Assembly: GCF_004364935.1 (NCBI RefSeq)
Contig: NZ_SOBT01000012.1
Location: 1 to 64,000 of the forward strand
Source: Panacagrimonas perspica
Lineage (GTDB): Bacteria; Pseudomonadota; Gammaproteobacteria; Nevskiales; Nevskiaceae
DNA: 64,000 bases
Direction: 5' to 3'
The translations under genes were made by a program, and so were the position numbers. Below the pieces are notes generated by a model. The model worked only from the letters and a program-made list of their open reading frames with translations. It ran no database searches and was not told where the DNA came from. This document shows, one piece after another, positions 34,898-44,890 of this stretch; position 1 is the stretch's first letter, and the number at the start of each line of letters is the position of its first letter.

Positions 34898-35710
34898 GTG
34901 CAACGCCGACACTTTCTCGCGCTGCCGCTGCTGCTGGCTCCCGGGTTGCTGCGTGCGCGGGAACCCGGGCTGTGGGAGCAGTCGACGCTCAACCAGATCC
35001 TCAAGCGCGGCGAACTGCGCGTGGGACTGGAAGCGGGCTACATGCCGTTCGAGATGCTCGACCGCAACGGTAATCTCATCGGCTTCGACATCGACCTTGC
35101 GCGCAAGATGGCCTCGGTGATGAAGGTCAAGGTGCGCTTCGTCAACACGCAGTGGGACGGCATCATCCCGGCGCTGCTCACCGACAAGTTCGACCTGCTG
35201 ATGGGCGGCATGACGATCACGCCCGAGCGCAACCTGCAGGTGAACTTCACGCGCCCGTACATCGTGATCGGACAGACCGCGCTGCTGGCCAAGAAGCTCG
35301 AGGGAAAGATCACGCAGCACACGCAGCTGGACGATCCGAAATACATCATCACCAGCAAGCTCGGGACCTCGGGCGATCTCGCGGCCCGGCGATTCTTCCC
35401 GCGTGCCCAGCTCAAGCGTTTCGAGAGCGAGGCCGACGCCTCGCTCGAAGTGCGCAACGGTCGCGCCGATGCGTTCATCTACGACTTCCCGTTCAACGCG
35501 ATCTACGCGTTGCGCTATGCCGGCAACGTTGCGCATCTCGCCGAGCCGTTCACGAAGGAGAACCTGGGCTGGGCGATCCGCAAGGGCGATCCGGATTTCC
35601 TCAACTGGCTCGACAATTTTCTCGACGCGATCCGCAACGACGGCACCTACGACCTGCTCTACAAGCGCTGGTTCGACAGCACCGCGTGGATGAAGAATCT
35701 TGAGGGCTGA
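34898..35710 (+). CDS. Amino-acid ABC transporter periplasmic binding protein
   Basis: About 270 residues (GTG start at 34898). An N-terminal export signal with a twin Arg (MQRRHFLALPLLLAPGLLRA) is followed by the SBP_bac_3 domain: GELRVGLEAGYMPFEMLDRNG, GFDIDLARKMASVM, and DFPFNAIYALRYA later. Proteins like this bind polar or basic amino acids (HisJ/ArtJ/GlnH type). Two genes for permease and ATPase follow directly. The adjacent AST genes make arginine a reasonable substrate, but this is inference from context. Confidence 0.92.
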   Translation: MQRRHFLALPLLLAPGLLRAREPGLWEQSTLNQILKRGELRVGLEAGYMPFEMLDRNGNLIGFDIDLARKMASVMKVKVRFVNTQWDGIIPALLTDKFDLLMGGMTITPERNLQVNFTRPYIVIGQTALLAKKLEGKITQHTQLDDPKYIITSKLGTSGDLAARRFFPRAQLKRFESEADASLEVRNGRADAFIYDFPFNAIYALRYAGNVAHLAEPFTKENLGWAIRKGDPDFLNWLDNFLDAIRNDGTYDLLYKRWFDSTAWMKNLEG

Positions 35711-36657
35711 GGCTTCCGATTCGCGCGGCGGGTGGGTGGGACATCTCGCCGCGGCCATCGTGGTTCTCGCGGTGGGTCTGAGCCTGTATTACGCCAGCCG
35801 GCAGATCGACTACGAGTGGCGATGGGAGCGCGTTCCCCATTATCTGGTCGAGACCGGCGGCACTGAAATTCCGGCGCCGTTCGATGGCACGGTGAAGTTC
35901 GCGCCGGACGGGCAAAGCCTGACGCTGACGCCGCTGCTCGGTGGCGGCGAGCCCGTGACGGTGGCGGGTTTCGATCGCATCGAAGTGTCGGACGGCGACA
36001 TCGTCTTTGCGGGCAACACGCTCGGTCGTGAACACGGCTGGTCTGCCGGACCGCTGGCGATCGGCCTGTGGATGACGCTGAAGATCTCGCTGGCGTCGCT
36101 GGTGTTCGCGCTGATCCTGGGCCTGGTCGTCGGACTGGGTCGCGTGTCCCGTCGTGTGGTGTCGCGCGACCTCGCCGCGCTCTATGTCGAAGTGATCCGC
36201 GGCACGCCGCTGCTCGTGCAGATCTTCATCTTCTACTTCTTCATCGGCACGGTGCTGTCGCTGTCCGCGTTCGCGGCAGGTGTTGCGGCCCTGTCCGTTT
36301 TCACGGCCGCCTACATCGCCGAGATCGTGCGCGGCGGCATCGAGGCCGTTCCGCGCGGGCAGACCGAAGCCGCGCGCTCGCTGGGCATGAGCGCGTTCCA
36401 GGCGATGCGCCACGTGGTCCTGCCGCAGGCGCTGCGCAGCACTTCGCCGGCGCTGGCGGGGCAGTTCATCAACCTGATCAAGGATTCTTCGTTGGTCTCG
36501 ATCATGGCGCTGACGGATCTGACCAAGGCCGGGCGCGAGGTGGTGAGTTCCACGTTCAGTCCGTTCGAGGTGTGGTTCTGCGTGGCCTTGCTGTACCTGG
36601 CGCTGACCGGGACGTTGTCGTTCGCGGTGCGGCGGCTGGAACGAAGGCTGGATCGTC

Positions 36658-36665
<8 letters not shown>
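35700..36665 (+). CDS. Amino-acid ABC transporter permease with N-terminal periplasmic extension
   Basis: About 321 residues from a TTG overlapping the end of the binding-protein gene (GTG 35736 is an alternative). A first helix ([19 protein letters not shown]) is followed by about 80 residues of periplasmic, beta-rich sequence. Then comes the standard HisM/GlnP permease domain starting [20 protein letters not shown], with the EAA loop [20 protein letters not shown] that contacts the ATPase. It ends eight bases inside the ATPase gene start, so the three genes are a tight operon. Confidence 0.92.
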
Positions 36666-37404
<739 letters not shown>

Positions 37405-37521
37405 TGCGCCGCCGAGCAGCCCCGGGTGCGGGCGAATGCGGTCGAGGCATCCGCCGGCGAACCCGGGCTCCCCGCATGGCGTGCGAGACGGCCATCCCCC
37501 GACCTCTTAGAATTGCCGGAC

Positions 37522-37598
37522 GTCTCCGTAGCTCAGCTGGATAGAGCGCGCCCCTCCTAAGGGCGAGGTCGCAGGTTCGACTCCCGCCGGGGACACCA
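37522..37598 (+). tRNA. tRNA-Arg (anticodon CCU)
   Basis: A 77-base cloverleaf including an encoded CCA. The acceptor stem GTCTCCG pairs with CGGGGAC (with one G-T), the D arm is GCTC...GAGC, and the anticodon stem-loop is CGCCC-CTCCTAA-GGGCG giving anticodon CCT, which reads AGG. The T stem GCAGG/CCCGC carries an A-C mismatch at its third pair. No other tRNA is adjacent. Confidence 0.96.
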
Positions 37599-37932
37599 AT
37601 CGCTGCGCTTGAGGCGGTGTCGTGGCGACCCGGCATCTCGTGCGATCGCGCCGACGGCGCAAGCCCCTCGGCTCCTGACTGCGCGCGCTCGTCGCCTGCC
37701 TCTCCGCGGTTCGACCGAAAGCGGGGATCGTGGGACCGGGGCCCCGGTCTGCCGTTGCCGGGGACTCGAAAAACCAGACACCCGACTCGGGTTTGTCAGC
37801 CACTCGCAAACCTCGGCCAAACCTTCGAAAACACTTTCCTTTTGCCCGCGAGTCGGTTGTTTGGCCTGTACTTTCAAGATAGCATCCGGGCCATACAAAG
37901 CCGCGCCATGCTTGCGGCAGTCTGGGGGTTAT
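37599..37932. other. 334-bp intergenic region between tRNA-Arg and the Ig-like lipoprotein
   Basis: No credible gene is seen. The last 120 bases are more AT-rich than the surroundings (around 37828-37890) and probably contain the promoter of the lipoprotein gene, although no strong -35/-10 pair stands out. No integrase, attachment duplication or transposon remnant is visible next to the tRNA. Confidence 0.5.
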
Positions 37933-40900
37933 ATGGGTAGTCACCGTTTCCTGCGGGCTCTCTGCGCCGCCCTTTCCGCGTTGACGATCGCAGGTTGCGG
38001 AGGTGACAGGCCGACGTTCGACGGATCAGACGATGGTGGCGGGGGCACGGGAAGCCCCAAGGTTGCCGGAATCAACCTGATCGCCAGCAGCGCGACCCTT
38101 TCTTCAGATGCCGATTCGGCCGCAGAAGGCGTGCCGCTCACCGCCATCGCGGTGAATTCCGGCAACAGCGCGGTGGCCGGCGCCACCGTCAGCTTCACCG
38201 CCAGCTCGGGCGTCATCGTCGTTTCCAGTGCGACCACGGGAGCGGACGGCAGCGCCACGGCGACATTGCATACGGGCGGTGATCCGACGCCCAGAACCAT
38301 CACGGTGACGGCGAAGGTCGGCGGCGCGACGCGTTCCGCGACGATCGAGGTCATTCCCGCCGGTGGTGGCGGACCCCAGTTCAGCACCATCACCCTGTCG
38401 CCAGGCTCCGCAAACCTTCCTTCGGATGCGGATACCTCGGGAGAAGGTCTGCCGCTGCAGGCCATCGTCAAGAATGCAGCGAACATCGGCGTCGCCGGTG
38501 TCCAGGTGGCCTTCGCCGCCACTTCCGGCCAGCTGGTGGGCGTGGTCGGTACGACGAATTCGGACGGTATCGCCACCGCGACGCTCACCACCGGAGGCGA
38601 CCCCACGCTGCGCACCGTCACCGTCACGGCCAGCGCGGGCGGTCAGAGCGATTCCAGCACGATCAATGTCGTCAGCCCTCAAGCGGGCCAGGGTGTCTCG
38701 AAGGTCACGGTGATTTCCAGCAATCCGACGCTGGCCAATAACGCGGTCAATGCCGCCAACGGCGTGACCATCACCGCCATCATCACGGACGCCAACAACA
38801 ACGCCGTGTCCGGCGTCAACGTCGGCTTCGCCGCGACGTCGGGCCAGCTGGTGAACATCGTCGGAACAACGGATGGCAGCGGCCGCGCGACGGCGGTACT
38901 CACCACCGGTGGCAATTCGACGCTGCGCACGATCAATATCACCGCGACGGTCGGCACGCTGAGCGCGAGCCTGTCGCCGCCTATCCAGGTGGTCAATTCG
39001 GCGGGCCAGGTCGGCAATCCCGCCGCCATCAATCTGTTCTCGAGCAGCGCGACCCTCGCTTCCACCGGCAATACCCAGGCTACCGGCGTCAACCTGACGG
39101 CGGTCATCACCGATCTGGGCAACCGCGTGGTGCCGGGCGTACCGGTGACCTTCACCGCGAATTCCGGCGCCATCATCGTCACGCAGGGCACCACCGACGC
39201 GAGCGGTGCGGCCCAGGCGGTGCTGACCACGGGCGGCGTGAGCACTCCGCGAAATATCCAGGTGACCGCTACCGCGGGTGGGTTCTCGTCCACCATCAAC
39301 ATTCAAGTGATCGCGCCCTCCGGCGGCCCCACGGTCGGAGCGATCAGCCTGATCGCCAGCAGCCTGCAGTTGCCGTCGGATGCCGACACCGCGGCCGCAG
39401 CAGGTGTGGTGACGCTGACCGCACTGGTTCGCGACGCCAACAACAACGCGGTCACCGGTGCGCCGGTGACGTTCAGCGCGACCTCCGGGCAGCTCGTCAG
39501 CATCAGCGCCACCAGCGATGCGAATGGCGTCGCCACGGCCAAGCTGACCACGGGCGGCAATCCTGCACTTCGCACCATCTCGGTGACGGCGAGTGCCGGT
39601 GGGCTCAGTTCCACGATTCAGGTGCAGGTCGTTGCCGGAGCCTCGGGTCGTTCCGTCGCCTTCGTCACGCTGAGCACGAGCAGCAGCACCTTGCTCTCGA
39701 CGGCGAGCAGTCCCGCGCAGGGCGTCGCGCTGACGGCCACGGCGCTGGACTCCAGCCTCAATCCGATTCCCGGCGTGACTGTGGAGTTCGCGGCCAACGC
39801 GGGCGCCTTGGCGAACATCGTTGCCGTCACCAATGCCAACGGACAGGCGACCGCGGTGTTGACCACCGGTGGCAATACCAGCCTGCCGCCCTCCATCACG
39901 GTCAGCGCCAGGGTCGGCACGATCAGCGATTCGGAAGTGATCCAGGTGGTCAACCCGGTCAGCAACATCACGCTGATCAGTTCTTCGCCGCAGTTGCCGT
40001 CGGGCGCTGTCCTGCAGGCCAACGGCATCACGCTGACCGCCATCATCAAGGACTCGCAGGGCGTGGTGGTTGCCGGCATTCCGGTGACGTTCGCAGCGCC
40101 GGGCGCCGCGATCCAGGTCACGCGGGGCACCACGGATGCGTCGGGCACCGCCACCGCAGTGCTGACCACGGGCGGCAATCCGGCCAACCGCACGGTCAAT
40201 GTGACCGCGTCGAGTTCGGGAGGGAGCAGCAATACGGTGCAGATCGCGGTGGTCGGTACGACCCTGCAGATCAATGGACCGATCACCGTGGGCGCTGGCC
40301 AGGTCCAGACCTATCAGGTGGTGTTGCGCGATTCCACGTTGGCAGGCATTCCCGGTCGCTCGGTGACCGTGACGTCCCTGCTGAACAACCTGCCGCCCGC
40401 GCCTTTGAATTCCGCTTCCGTCGTCACGGATTTCAACGGGACTGCGAGCTTCAGCTATACCGGCACCAATCCCGGCAGTGACACCTTGAGCGCTGATGCC
40501 GGAGTGCTCAACGCCACGGCCGCGCTCAATTTGACGGTCACGGCCAACCAGTTCACCTACCTGCTGCAGTGCCAGGACCTGATCGATAACGAACTCCCCG
40601 GCGACGCGGGCGTGGATTTCGGTGTCGGGGCTGGATTTGATGGCCAGTGCGCTTCAGCAACCGACGACAACGAATCCGCATTCATCGGCGACGGTCCGGT
40701 CGTGGCGATTGGTCCGCCGACGCAGGGCACGCGACTTCGGTTCGTGTACACCGAGGCCGGGGTGCCGATCGTAGGTCAGGTCGTCAGCTACAGCGTGACG
40801 CGTGGCTACCTGAACAACGTCCCGGGCATGAAGCAGGTTGTTGGGGCCATAACCGGTCCGGGCGGGGTCATCGATATCGACATCCGTTCGAATGGAAGTG

Positions 40901-42144
40901 ACGGCGCTGGAGAAACCATCGTCTCGCTGCAGAGCGCGTCGGGAAGCTCGGTGACCAAGTCGGTGCAGATCCTGGCGAATGCTCCGGCCAACCTCGACCT
41001 TCAGGCGACCCCGGCCACCATTCCGGTATCGGGTTCGAGCACGTTGACGGCGGTCGTGCGTGACGCCAGCAACAATCTGGTGGCCAACCAGAGGGTCGAC
41101 TTCCTGTTGACGGACGCCACCGGCGGAACGTTGTCGGCCGCGTCGGCAGTGACCAATTCGGGCGGCACGGCAACCGTGACGTACCGGGCTTCGACCGTTC
41201 CCAGCGCCACCAATGGCGTCGCCATCGCCGCGTCGATTCCTGCGACCGCCATCACGGATACGGCGAACATCACCGTGGGCGGGCAGGCCCTGTTCATTTC
41301 GCTGGGCACCGGCAACACCGTCGCCGAGCCTAGCCCCACGGTTTACAAGCTGCCGTATTCGGCGGTGGTGACGGATGCGGCAGGCAATCCGGCGCCTTCG
41401 AACACCACGTTCCGCTTGACCGTGATTTCCGTGGCCTACCAGAAGGGTGCGTTCGCAACTTGCGTGACGCCGCCTGGAATCTGGGTCCCCTCCTACACCG
41501 TACCCGGACCGTCCCTGAGCACCGGGTTCGGCAGCGGATGCCGGACGGAAGACGTTCCGGTCGGTTTGGGTAACGGCATTCTCGATGCGGGCGAAGACCT
41601 CAATACGAACGGCATTCTCGATCCGGGCAATGTCGTCACGGTCCCGAGCACTGTTCCGCTGGTGGACGGCGTTGCCGATTTCGATCTGACGTATCCGCAG
41701 GATCGTGCGTACTGGGTCGCGGTCACGCTCAAGGCGACGGCGTCGGTGGCGGGTTCCGAATCGGTGGCGATTACCAGCTTCGTTTTGCCGGGTGCTGCGC
41801 CCGACTATGCCGACTGCACCATCGCGCCGCCGGGACAGATCAGCCCTTACGGCACGGGTGCGAGCTGCGGCAGCACCGTCAACGCCCAGTGCTCCGATGG
41901 CGTCGACAATAGCGCCAACGGGTTGATCGATATTGCCGATCCCGGCTGTCACACCGACGGCAATGCCGCGAATCCGACGTCGTACAACCCGCTGGACAAC
42001 TCCGAGGCCCTGCCGCAGTGTTCTGACGGTATCGACAATGACGCAGACACTTTTATCGATACTGCCGATCCTCAATGTCACACCGACGGCAACGCTGGGA
42101 ATGCGCTGTCGTATAGCCCATTGGACAACAGCGAGGCGCCGTGA
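37933..42144 (+). CDS. Large lipoprotein with tandem bacterial Ig-like (Big_1) domains
   Basis: About 1403 residues. A lipoprotein signal (FLRALCAALSALTIAGCGG; lipobox Cys at about 22) and a Gly-rich linker precede at least seven clear ~100-residue repeats. They share 'L-T-A-x-x-x-D-x-x-x-N-x-V-x-G', 'F-x-A-x-S-G', 'T-x-x-x-G-x-A-T-A-x-L-T-T-G-G' and 'R-x-I-x-V-T-A', a pattern like intimin/invasin-type Big_1 domains. Three or more divergent units follow. Near the C-terminus come two CSDGxDN-x(n)-DP-x-C-HTDG modules. It is probably an outer-surface adhesin or scaffold anchored to the outer membrane. The start is decided by the lipobox; a longer frame begins at 37609. Confidence 0.88.
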   Translation: MGSHRFLRALCAALSALTIAGCGGDRPTFDGSDDGGGGTGSPKVAGINLIASSATLSSDADSAAEGVPLTAIAVNSGNSAVAGATVSFTASSGVIVVSSATTGADGSATATLHTGGDPTPRTITVTAKVGGATRSATIEVIPAGGGGPQFSTITLSPGSANLPSDADTSGEGLPLQAIVKNAANIGVAGVQVAFAATSGQLVGVVGTTNSDGIATATLTTGGDPTLRTVTVTASAGGQSDSSTINVVSPQAGQGVSKVTVISSNPTLANNAVNAANGVTITAIITDANNNAVSGVNVGFAATSGQLVNIVGTTDGSGRATAVLTTGGNSTLRTINITATVGTLSASLSPPIQVVNSAGQVGNPAAINLFSSSATLASTGNTQATGVNLTAVITDLGNRVVPGVPVTFTANSGAIIVTQGTTDASGAAQAVLTTGGVSTPRNIQVTATAGGFSSTINIQVIAPSGGPTVGAISLIASSLQLPSDADTAAAAGVVTLTALVRDANNNAVTGAPVTFSATSGQLVSISATSDANGVATAKLTTGGNPALRTISVTASAGGLSSTIQVQVVAGASGRSVAFVTLSTSSSTLLSTASSPAQGVALTATALDSSLNPIPGVTVEFAANAGALANIVAVTNANGQATAVLTTGGNTSLPPSITVSARVGTISDSEVIQVVNPVSNITLISSSPQLPSGAVLQANGITLTAIIKDSQGVVVAGIPVTFAAPGAAIQVTRGTTDASGTATAVLTTGGNPANRTVNVTASSSGGSSNTVQIAVVGTTLQINGPITVGAGQVQTYQVVLRDSTLAGIPGRSVTVTSLLNNLPPAPLNSASVVTDFNGTASFSYTGTNPGSDTLSADAGVLNATAALNLTVTANQFTYLLQCQDLIDNELPGDAGVDFGVGAGFDGQCASATDDNESAFIGDGPVVAIGPPTQGTRLRFVYTEAGVPIVGQVVSYSVTRGYLNNVPGMKQVVGAITGPGGVIDIDIRSNGSDGAGETIVSLQSASGSSVTKSVQILANAPANLDLQATPATIPVSGSSTLTAVVRDASNNLVANQRVDFLLTDATGGTLSAASAVTNSGGTATVTYRASTVPSATNGVAIAASIPATAITDTANITVGGQALFISLGTGNTVAEPSPTVYKLPYSAVVTDAAGNPAPSNTTFRLTVISVAYQKGAFATCVTPPGIWVPSYTVPGPSLSTGFGSGCRTEDVPVGLGNGILDAGEDLNTNGILDPGNVVTVPSTVPLVDGVADFDLTYPQDRAYWVAVTLKATASVAGSESVAITSFVLPGAAPDYADCTIAPPGQISPYGTGASCGSTVNAQCSDGVDNSANGLIDIADPGCHTDGNAANPTSYNPLDNSEALPQCSDGIDNDADTFIDTADPQCHTDGNAGNALSYSPLDNSEAP

Positions 42145-42162
42145 TCGTCGGCGCCGATTAGA

Positions 42163-42202
42163 GAGGCCCGCCACCGGTTTGCGAAGACCGGTGGCGGGCC
42201 TC
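42163..42202 (+). terminator. Strong hairpin after the Ig-like lipoprotein gene
   Basis: A perfect 16-bp inverted repeat (42163-42178 with 42187-42202; arm GAGGCCCGCCACCGGT) with an 8-base loop lies 19 bases after the stop codon. No T tract follows, so it may be a terminator that acts without a U-run or an mRNA-stabilising hairpin. Confidence 0.6.
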
Positions 42203-42451
42203 CGCACTTCGATGCCGAGGCAGTCGCCGGTTTGTCCGATTTGCCCGAAGCGGTTCCATGACGACCGCACGAACCATCTGATCGCGACGACCGTGCGAAA
42301 TCCCGATTCGCCATCGACGACGCACGACGCAGCAACACGAAGGCTCCGTTTGATCAAACCGCGGAACTTTTGATCGGACTTTCCGATCGGACCTGATGCT
42401 GCGATGGGCCCGCAGCGTCGGCCAGCAGCACTCCTTCCCCAAAGAAAAATA
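42203..42451. other. Intergenic region before dacB
   Basis: No gene is seen. The stretch ends with an A-rich segment (AAAGAAAAATAATG) immediately before dacB that gives only a weak ribosome binding site. A promoter for dacB is expected here but not recognised. Confidence 0.4.
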
Positions 42452-43972
42452 ATGATGAGAAAGACGCGATCAGTGAAATCGCCCAACAAGATCGCGTGCG
42501 CTCTCGTCCTGCTCGTGCAAGCGCTGTGGCCGACCCACGGCCTGGCGGCCAAGCCTCAGCCCCACGGCCCGGCAGCCAAGCCTCAGCAACCCGGCTGGAC
42601 CGCCCTGCAAGGCCTCCAGCGCGACGGCGCCCGCGTCAGCGCCGTAGTGCAGAACCTCACTGGCGCCGAGCTCTACGAAACCCTCAACGCGAAGACGCGC
42701 CTGTCGCCCGCTTCGATCACCAAGCTCGTCGTCGCGGCGACCGCCTTGGAGGTCTGGCCGGCCGACAAGAGCTTCGAGACGCGCGTGATGCTCAATGGGC
42801 GCGTGCAAAGCGACGGCCGCGTGACGGGTGACCTGATCCTGAGCGGCGATGGCGATGCGACGCTCGATCATCGTGATCTGTGGACCTTGGCGGGGCAGGT
42901 GAGGGCGGCGGGCATCCGCTCGGTGAGCGGCAGCCTGGTCGCCAATCCCACGTACGGTCCGCTGGGTTGCGACAACGTGGACCGGTGCGAGGCGCTGGAG
43001 AGCAGCGACACTGCGTTCAATACGCCCTTGTCCGCACTGGCGGTCGACTTCGGCACCTGGTGCGTCGAAGTCATTCCCACGACTTCGGGCGAGCCCGCCC
43101 GGCTGCGCGCCTGTGGCGGTACGCCGTTGCCGGTGGCGGTCGAGGGCAGCATCAAGACCGGCGGGGCGCGCACCAAGGAAAACTTCTGGATCGGCCGCAG
43201 CACGGCCGACGGCGGCGACGTGCTCAAGGTCGGCGGCGTGATCGCACAGGGGGATTCCAAAGAGGTGTACCGCGCGATGTCCGACCCGGCGATGGGCGCG
43301 GCGCTGCTGCTGCGCCAGATGCTCGCGGAACTGGGCGTGACCATTGCGGGCAAGACGCGCGTGCAGTACGGGCCGCCAGCCCAGGCCGACAGCGTGCTCG
43401 CGCGCGTGCAGGGCGTGGCCCTGCGCGAGCAGCTCAGCCGGATGCTGCGATATTCGAACAACTACGTCGCCGATCTGCTGACGCTGAACATCGCGGCAGC
43501 GCGCACGCCCAAGCCGCCGTCGCAGCTATCCGAGGCATCGCTGACCTTGACCGGCGCGCTCACCCGCAATGCAACGAGCGGCAGTAGCAGTCCGCGGCTG
43601 TTCAGTGGCAGCGGCCTTACGCCGGAGAACGAGATCTCGGCCGCCGAAATGGTCTCGATGCTCGACTACCAGTACCGCAACACCGCGACCTTTCCGGCGT
43701 TCTACGGCGGGCTGGTGGTGCCGGCGCAGGCGCCGTTCGCGTTCCTGCGGGGTGGCAGCCGCGAGTGGCAGAACCGCGTGGCGCTCAAGACCGGGACGAT
43801 GAACGATCCGGTCTCTGTTTGTGCCGTGGCGGGGTATCTGCGCCGCAAGGACGGGGGCTGGATGGCCTTCGCGATCCTGATCAACGGCAGCGATGCAAAA
43901 CGCCACGTGCCGCTCTACAAGTCGATGGAAGCCATCCGCGCCGATATCGACGGACTGCTGGCCCGCTACTGA
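42452..43972 (+). CDS. dacB: D-alanyl-D-alanine carboxypeptidase/endopeptidase (PBP4)
   Basis: About 506 residues with a signal peptide (IACALVLLVQALWPTHGLAA). The penicillin-binding motifs are SITK (88-91, SxxK), YSNNYV (SxN, near 334-338) and ALKTGTMND (KTG, near 447). This is the class C layout of DacB, with the extra domain between the first two motifs. It cleaves D-Ala-D-Ala ends and cross-bridges in peptidoglycan. Start at ATG 42452 or 42455; the in-frame ATG at 42404 is unlikely. Confidence 0.94.
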   Translation: MMRKTRSVKSPNKIACALVLLVQALWPTHGLAAKPQPHGPAAKPQQPGWTALQGLQRDGARVSAVVQNLTGAELYETLNAKTRLSPASITKLVVAATALEVWPADKSFETRVMLNGRVQSDGRVTGDLILSGDGDATLDHRDLWTLAGQVRAAGIRSVSGSLVANPTYGPLGCDNVDRCEALESSDTAFNTPLSALAVDFGTWCVEVIPTTSGEPARLRACGGTPLPVAVEGSIKTGGARTKENFWIGRSTADGGDVLKVGGVIAQGDSKEVYRAMSDPAMGAALLLRQMLAELGVTIAGKTRVQYGPPAQADSVLARVQGVALREQLSRMLRYSNNYVADLLTLNIAAARTPKPPSQLSEASLTLTGALTRNATSGSSSPRLFSGSGLTPENEISAAEMVSMLDYQYRNTATFPAFYGGLVVPAQAPFAFLRGGSREWQNRVALKTGTMNDPVSVCAVAGYLRRKDGGWMAFAILINGSDAKRHVPLYKSMEAIRADIDGLLARY

Positions 43973-44055
43973 AGGCGCCGGCGCGGCGCGATTGTCAGGC
44001 CCCTGTCCGGGCAGTATGGTTCAGGCATACAGCGGCGATCCGGGGAGACAGCGAC

Positions 44056-44463
44056 ATGGCGAAACTCGATTCGGTGGTGGTGCGTGACTACATGACCCCG
44101 GTGGAGAAGCTCGTGAAGTTCGCTCCGCACACGGAAGTGATGGCGGCCATCAACCTGCTCGTGAAGCACCACATCAGCGGTTCGCCGGTGGTCGACGCGA
44201 ATGGCCAGGTCGTCGGCATGCTCTCCGAGATGGATTGCATGCAGGTGGGCCTGATCGCGGCCGAGGACACCTGCGTCGCCGGACCCGTCAGCCAGTTCAT
44301 GAAGGGCAACGTCATTTCGGTCTCCCCCGACGACAGCCTCACGCAGCTCGCGCAGATGTTCCTGAGCAAGCCTTTTCGCCGCTATCCGGTGATGGAAAAC
44401 GGCAAGCTCGTCGGCCAGATCTCGCGTTCGGACGTGCTCAAGGCCATCAGCTCGCTCTGCTGA
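44056..44463 (+). CDS. Tandem CBS-domain protein
   Basis: About 135 residues made of two CBS domains (about 14-62 and 77-132), seen as MAAINLLVKHHISGSPVVDANGQ and LTQLAQMFLSKPFRRYPVMENGK. A stand-alone CBS pair of this size usually senses adenosine nucleotides and acts on a partner. The start is ATG 44056 behind GGGGAGA. It sits 13 bases before the Hsp15 gene on the same strand. Partner and ligand are unknown. Confidence 0.9.
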   Translation: MAKLDSVVVRDYMTPVEKLVKFAPHTEVMAAINLLVKHHISGSPVVDANGQVVGMLSEMDCMQVGLIAAEDTCVAGPVSQFMKGNVISVSPDDSLTQLAQMFLSKPFRRYPVMENGKLVGQISRSDVLKAISSLC

Positions 44464-44476
44464 TGCGGGACACGCG

Positions 44477-44890
44477 GTGAGAGGCACGCGCAAGGACGAG
44501 GACGACCACGACGAATCGTCGGTCCCGGTTCGACTCGACAAGTGGCTGTGGGCGGCGCGTTTCTATCGGACTCGCAGCATCGCCAAGGAGGCGATCGAAT
44601 CCGGTCACGTGCGCTATGACGGCGAACGCGCCAAGGTCGGGCGTGCGGTGCGCGTGGGTGCGGTCGTCAACCTGCGCCAGGGCTTCGATGAACGCGAAGT
44701 GATCGTCAAGGGTCTGAGCGACCAGCGCCATGGCGCGCCCGAGGCGCAGCAACTCTACGAAGAAACTGCGGACAGCCTGCGCCGGAAGGAAGACGCGCGG
44801 CTGATGCGCAAGTCTGGTCCGATGTTCGACGTGGTGCGTCCCGAGCGTGACCAGCGTCGTGCTGGCACCCGTTTCAAGCGAGGAGAGTGA
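44477..44890 (+). CDS. hslR: Heat-shock protein 15 homologue (S4-domain ribosome-associated protein)
   Basis: About 137 residues. The S4 RNA-binding motif begins VRLDKWLWAARFYRTRSIAKE and continues GHVRYDGERAKVGRAVRVG, as in E. coli HslR, which binds stalled 50S subunits carrying nascent chains. The start is GTG 44477. The C-terminal tail is basic (RRAGTRFKRGE). The next gene begins within its stop codon (TGATG). Confidence 0.93.
   Translation: MRGTRKDEDDHDESSVPVRLDKWLWAARFYRTRSIAKEAIESGHVRYDGERAKVGRAVRVGAVVNLRQGFDEREVIVKGLSDQRHGAPEAQQLYEETADSLRRKEDARLMRKSGPMFDVVRPERDQRRAGTRFKRGE

Noticed and set aside
37507..37944. Reverse-strand 145-codon frame reading ...GVEPATSPLGGARSIQLSYGD...
   Set aside because: It is antisense to tRNA-Arg and the sequence after it; this peptide pattern is a familiar false gene call across tRNA genes, with no own ribosome binding site.
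37405..38000. Genomic island or prophage inserted at tRNA-Arg
   Set aside because: No integrase, no direct repeat of the tRNA 3' end and ordinary genes follow, so nothing supports an insertion.
38104..39306. Reverse frame of 400 codons in the Ig-like repeats
   Set aside because: Its repeats are only the complement of the repetitive + strand gene; no gene features of its own.
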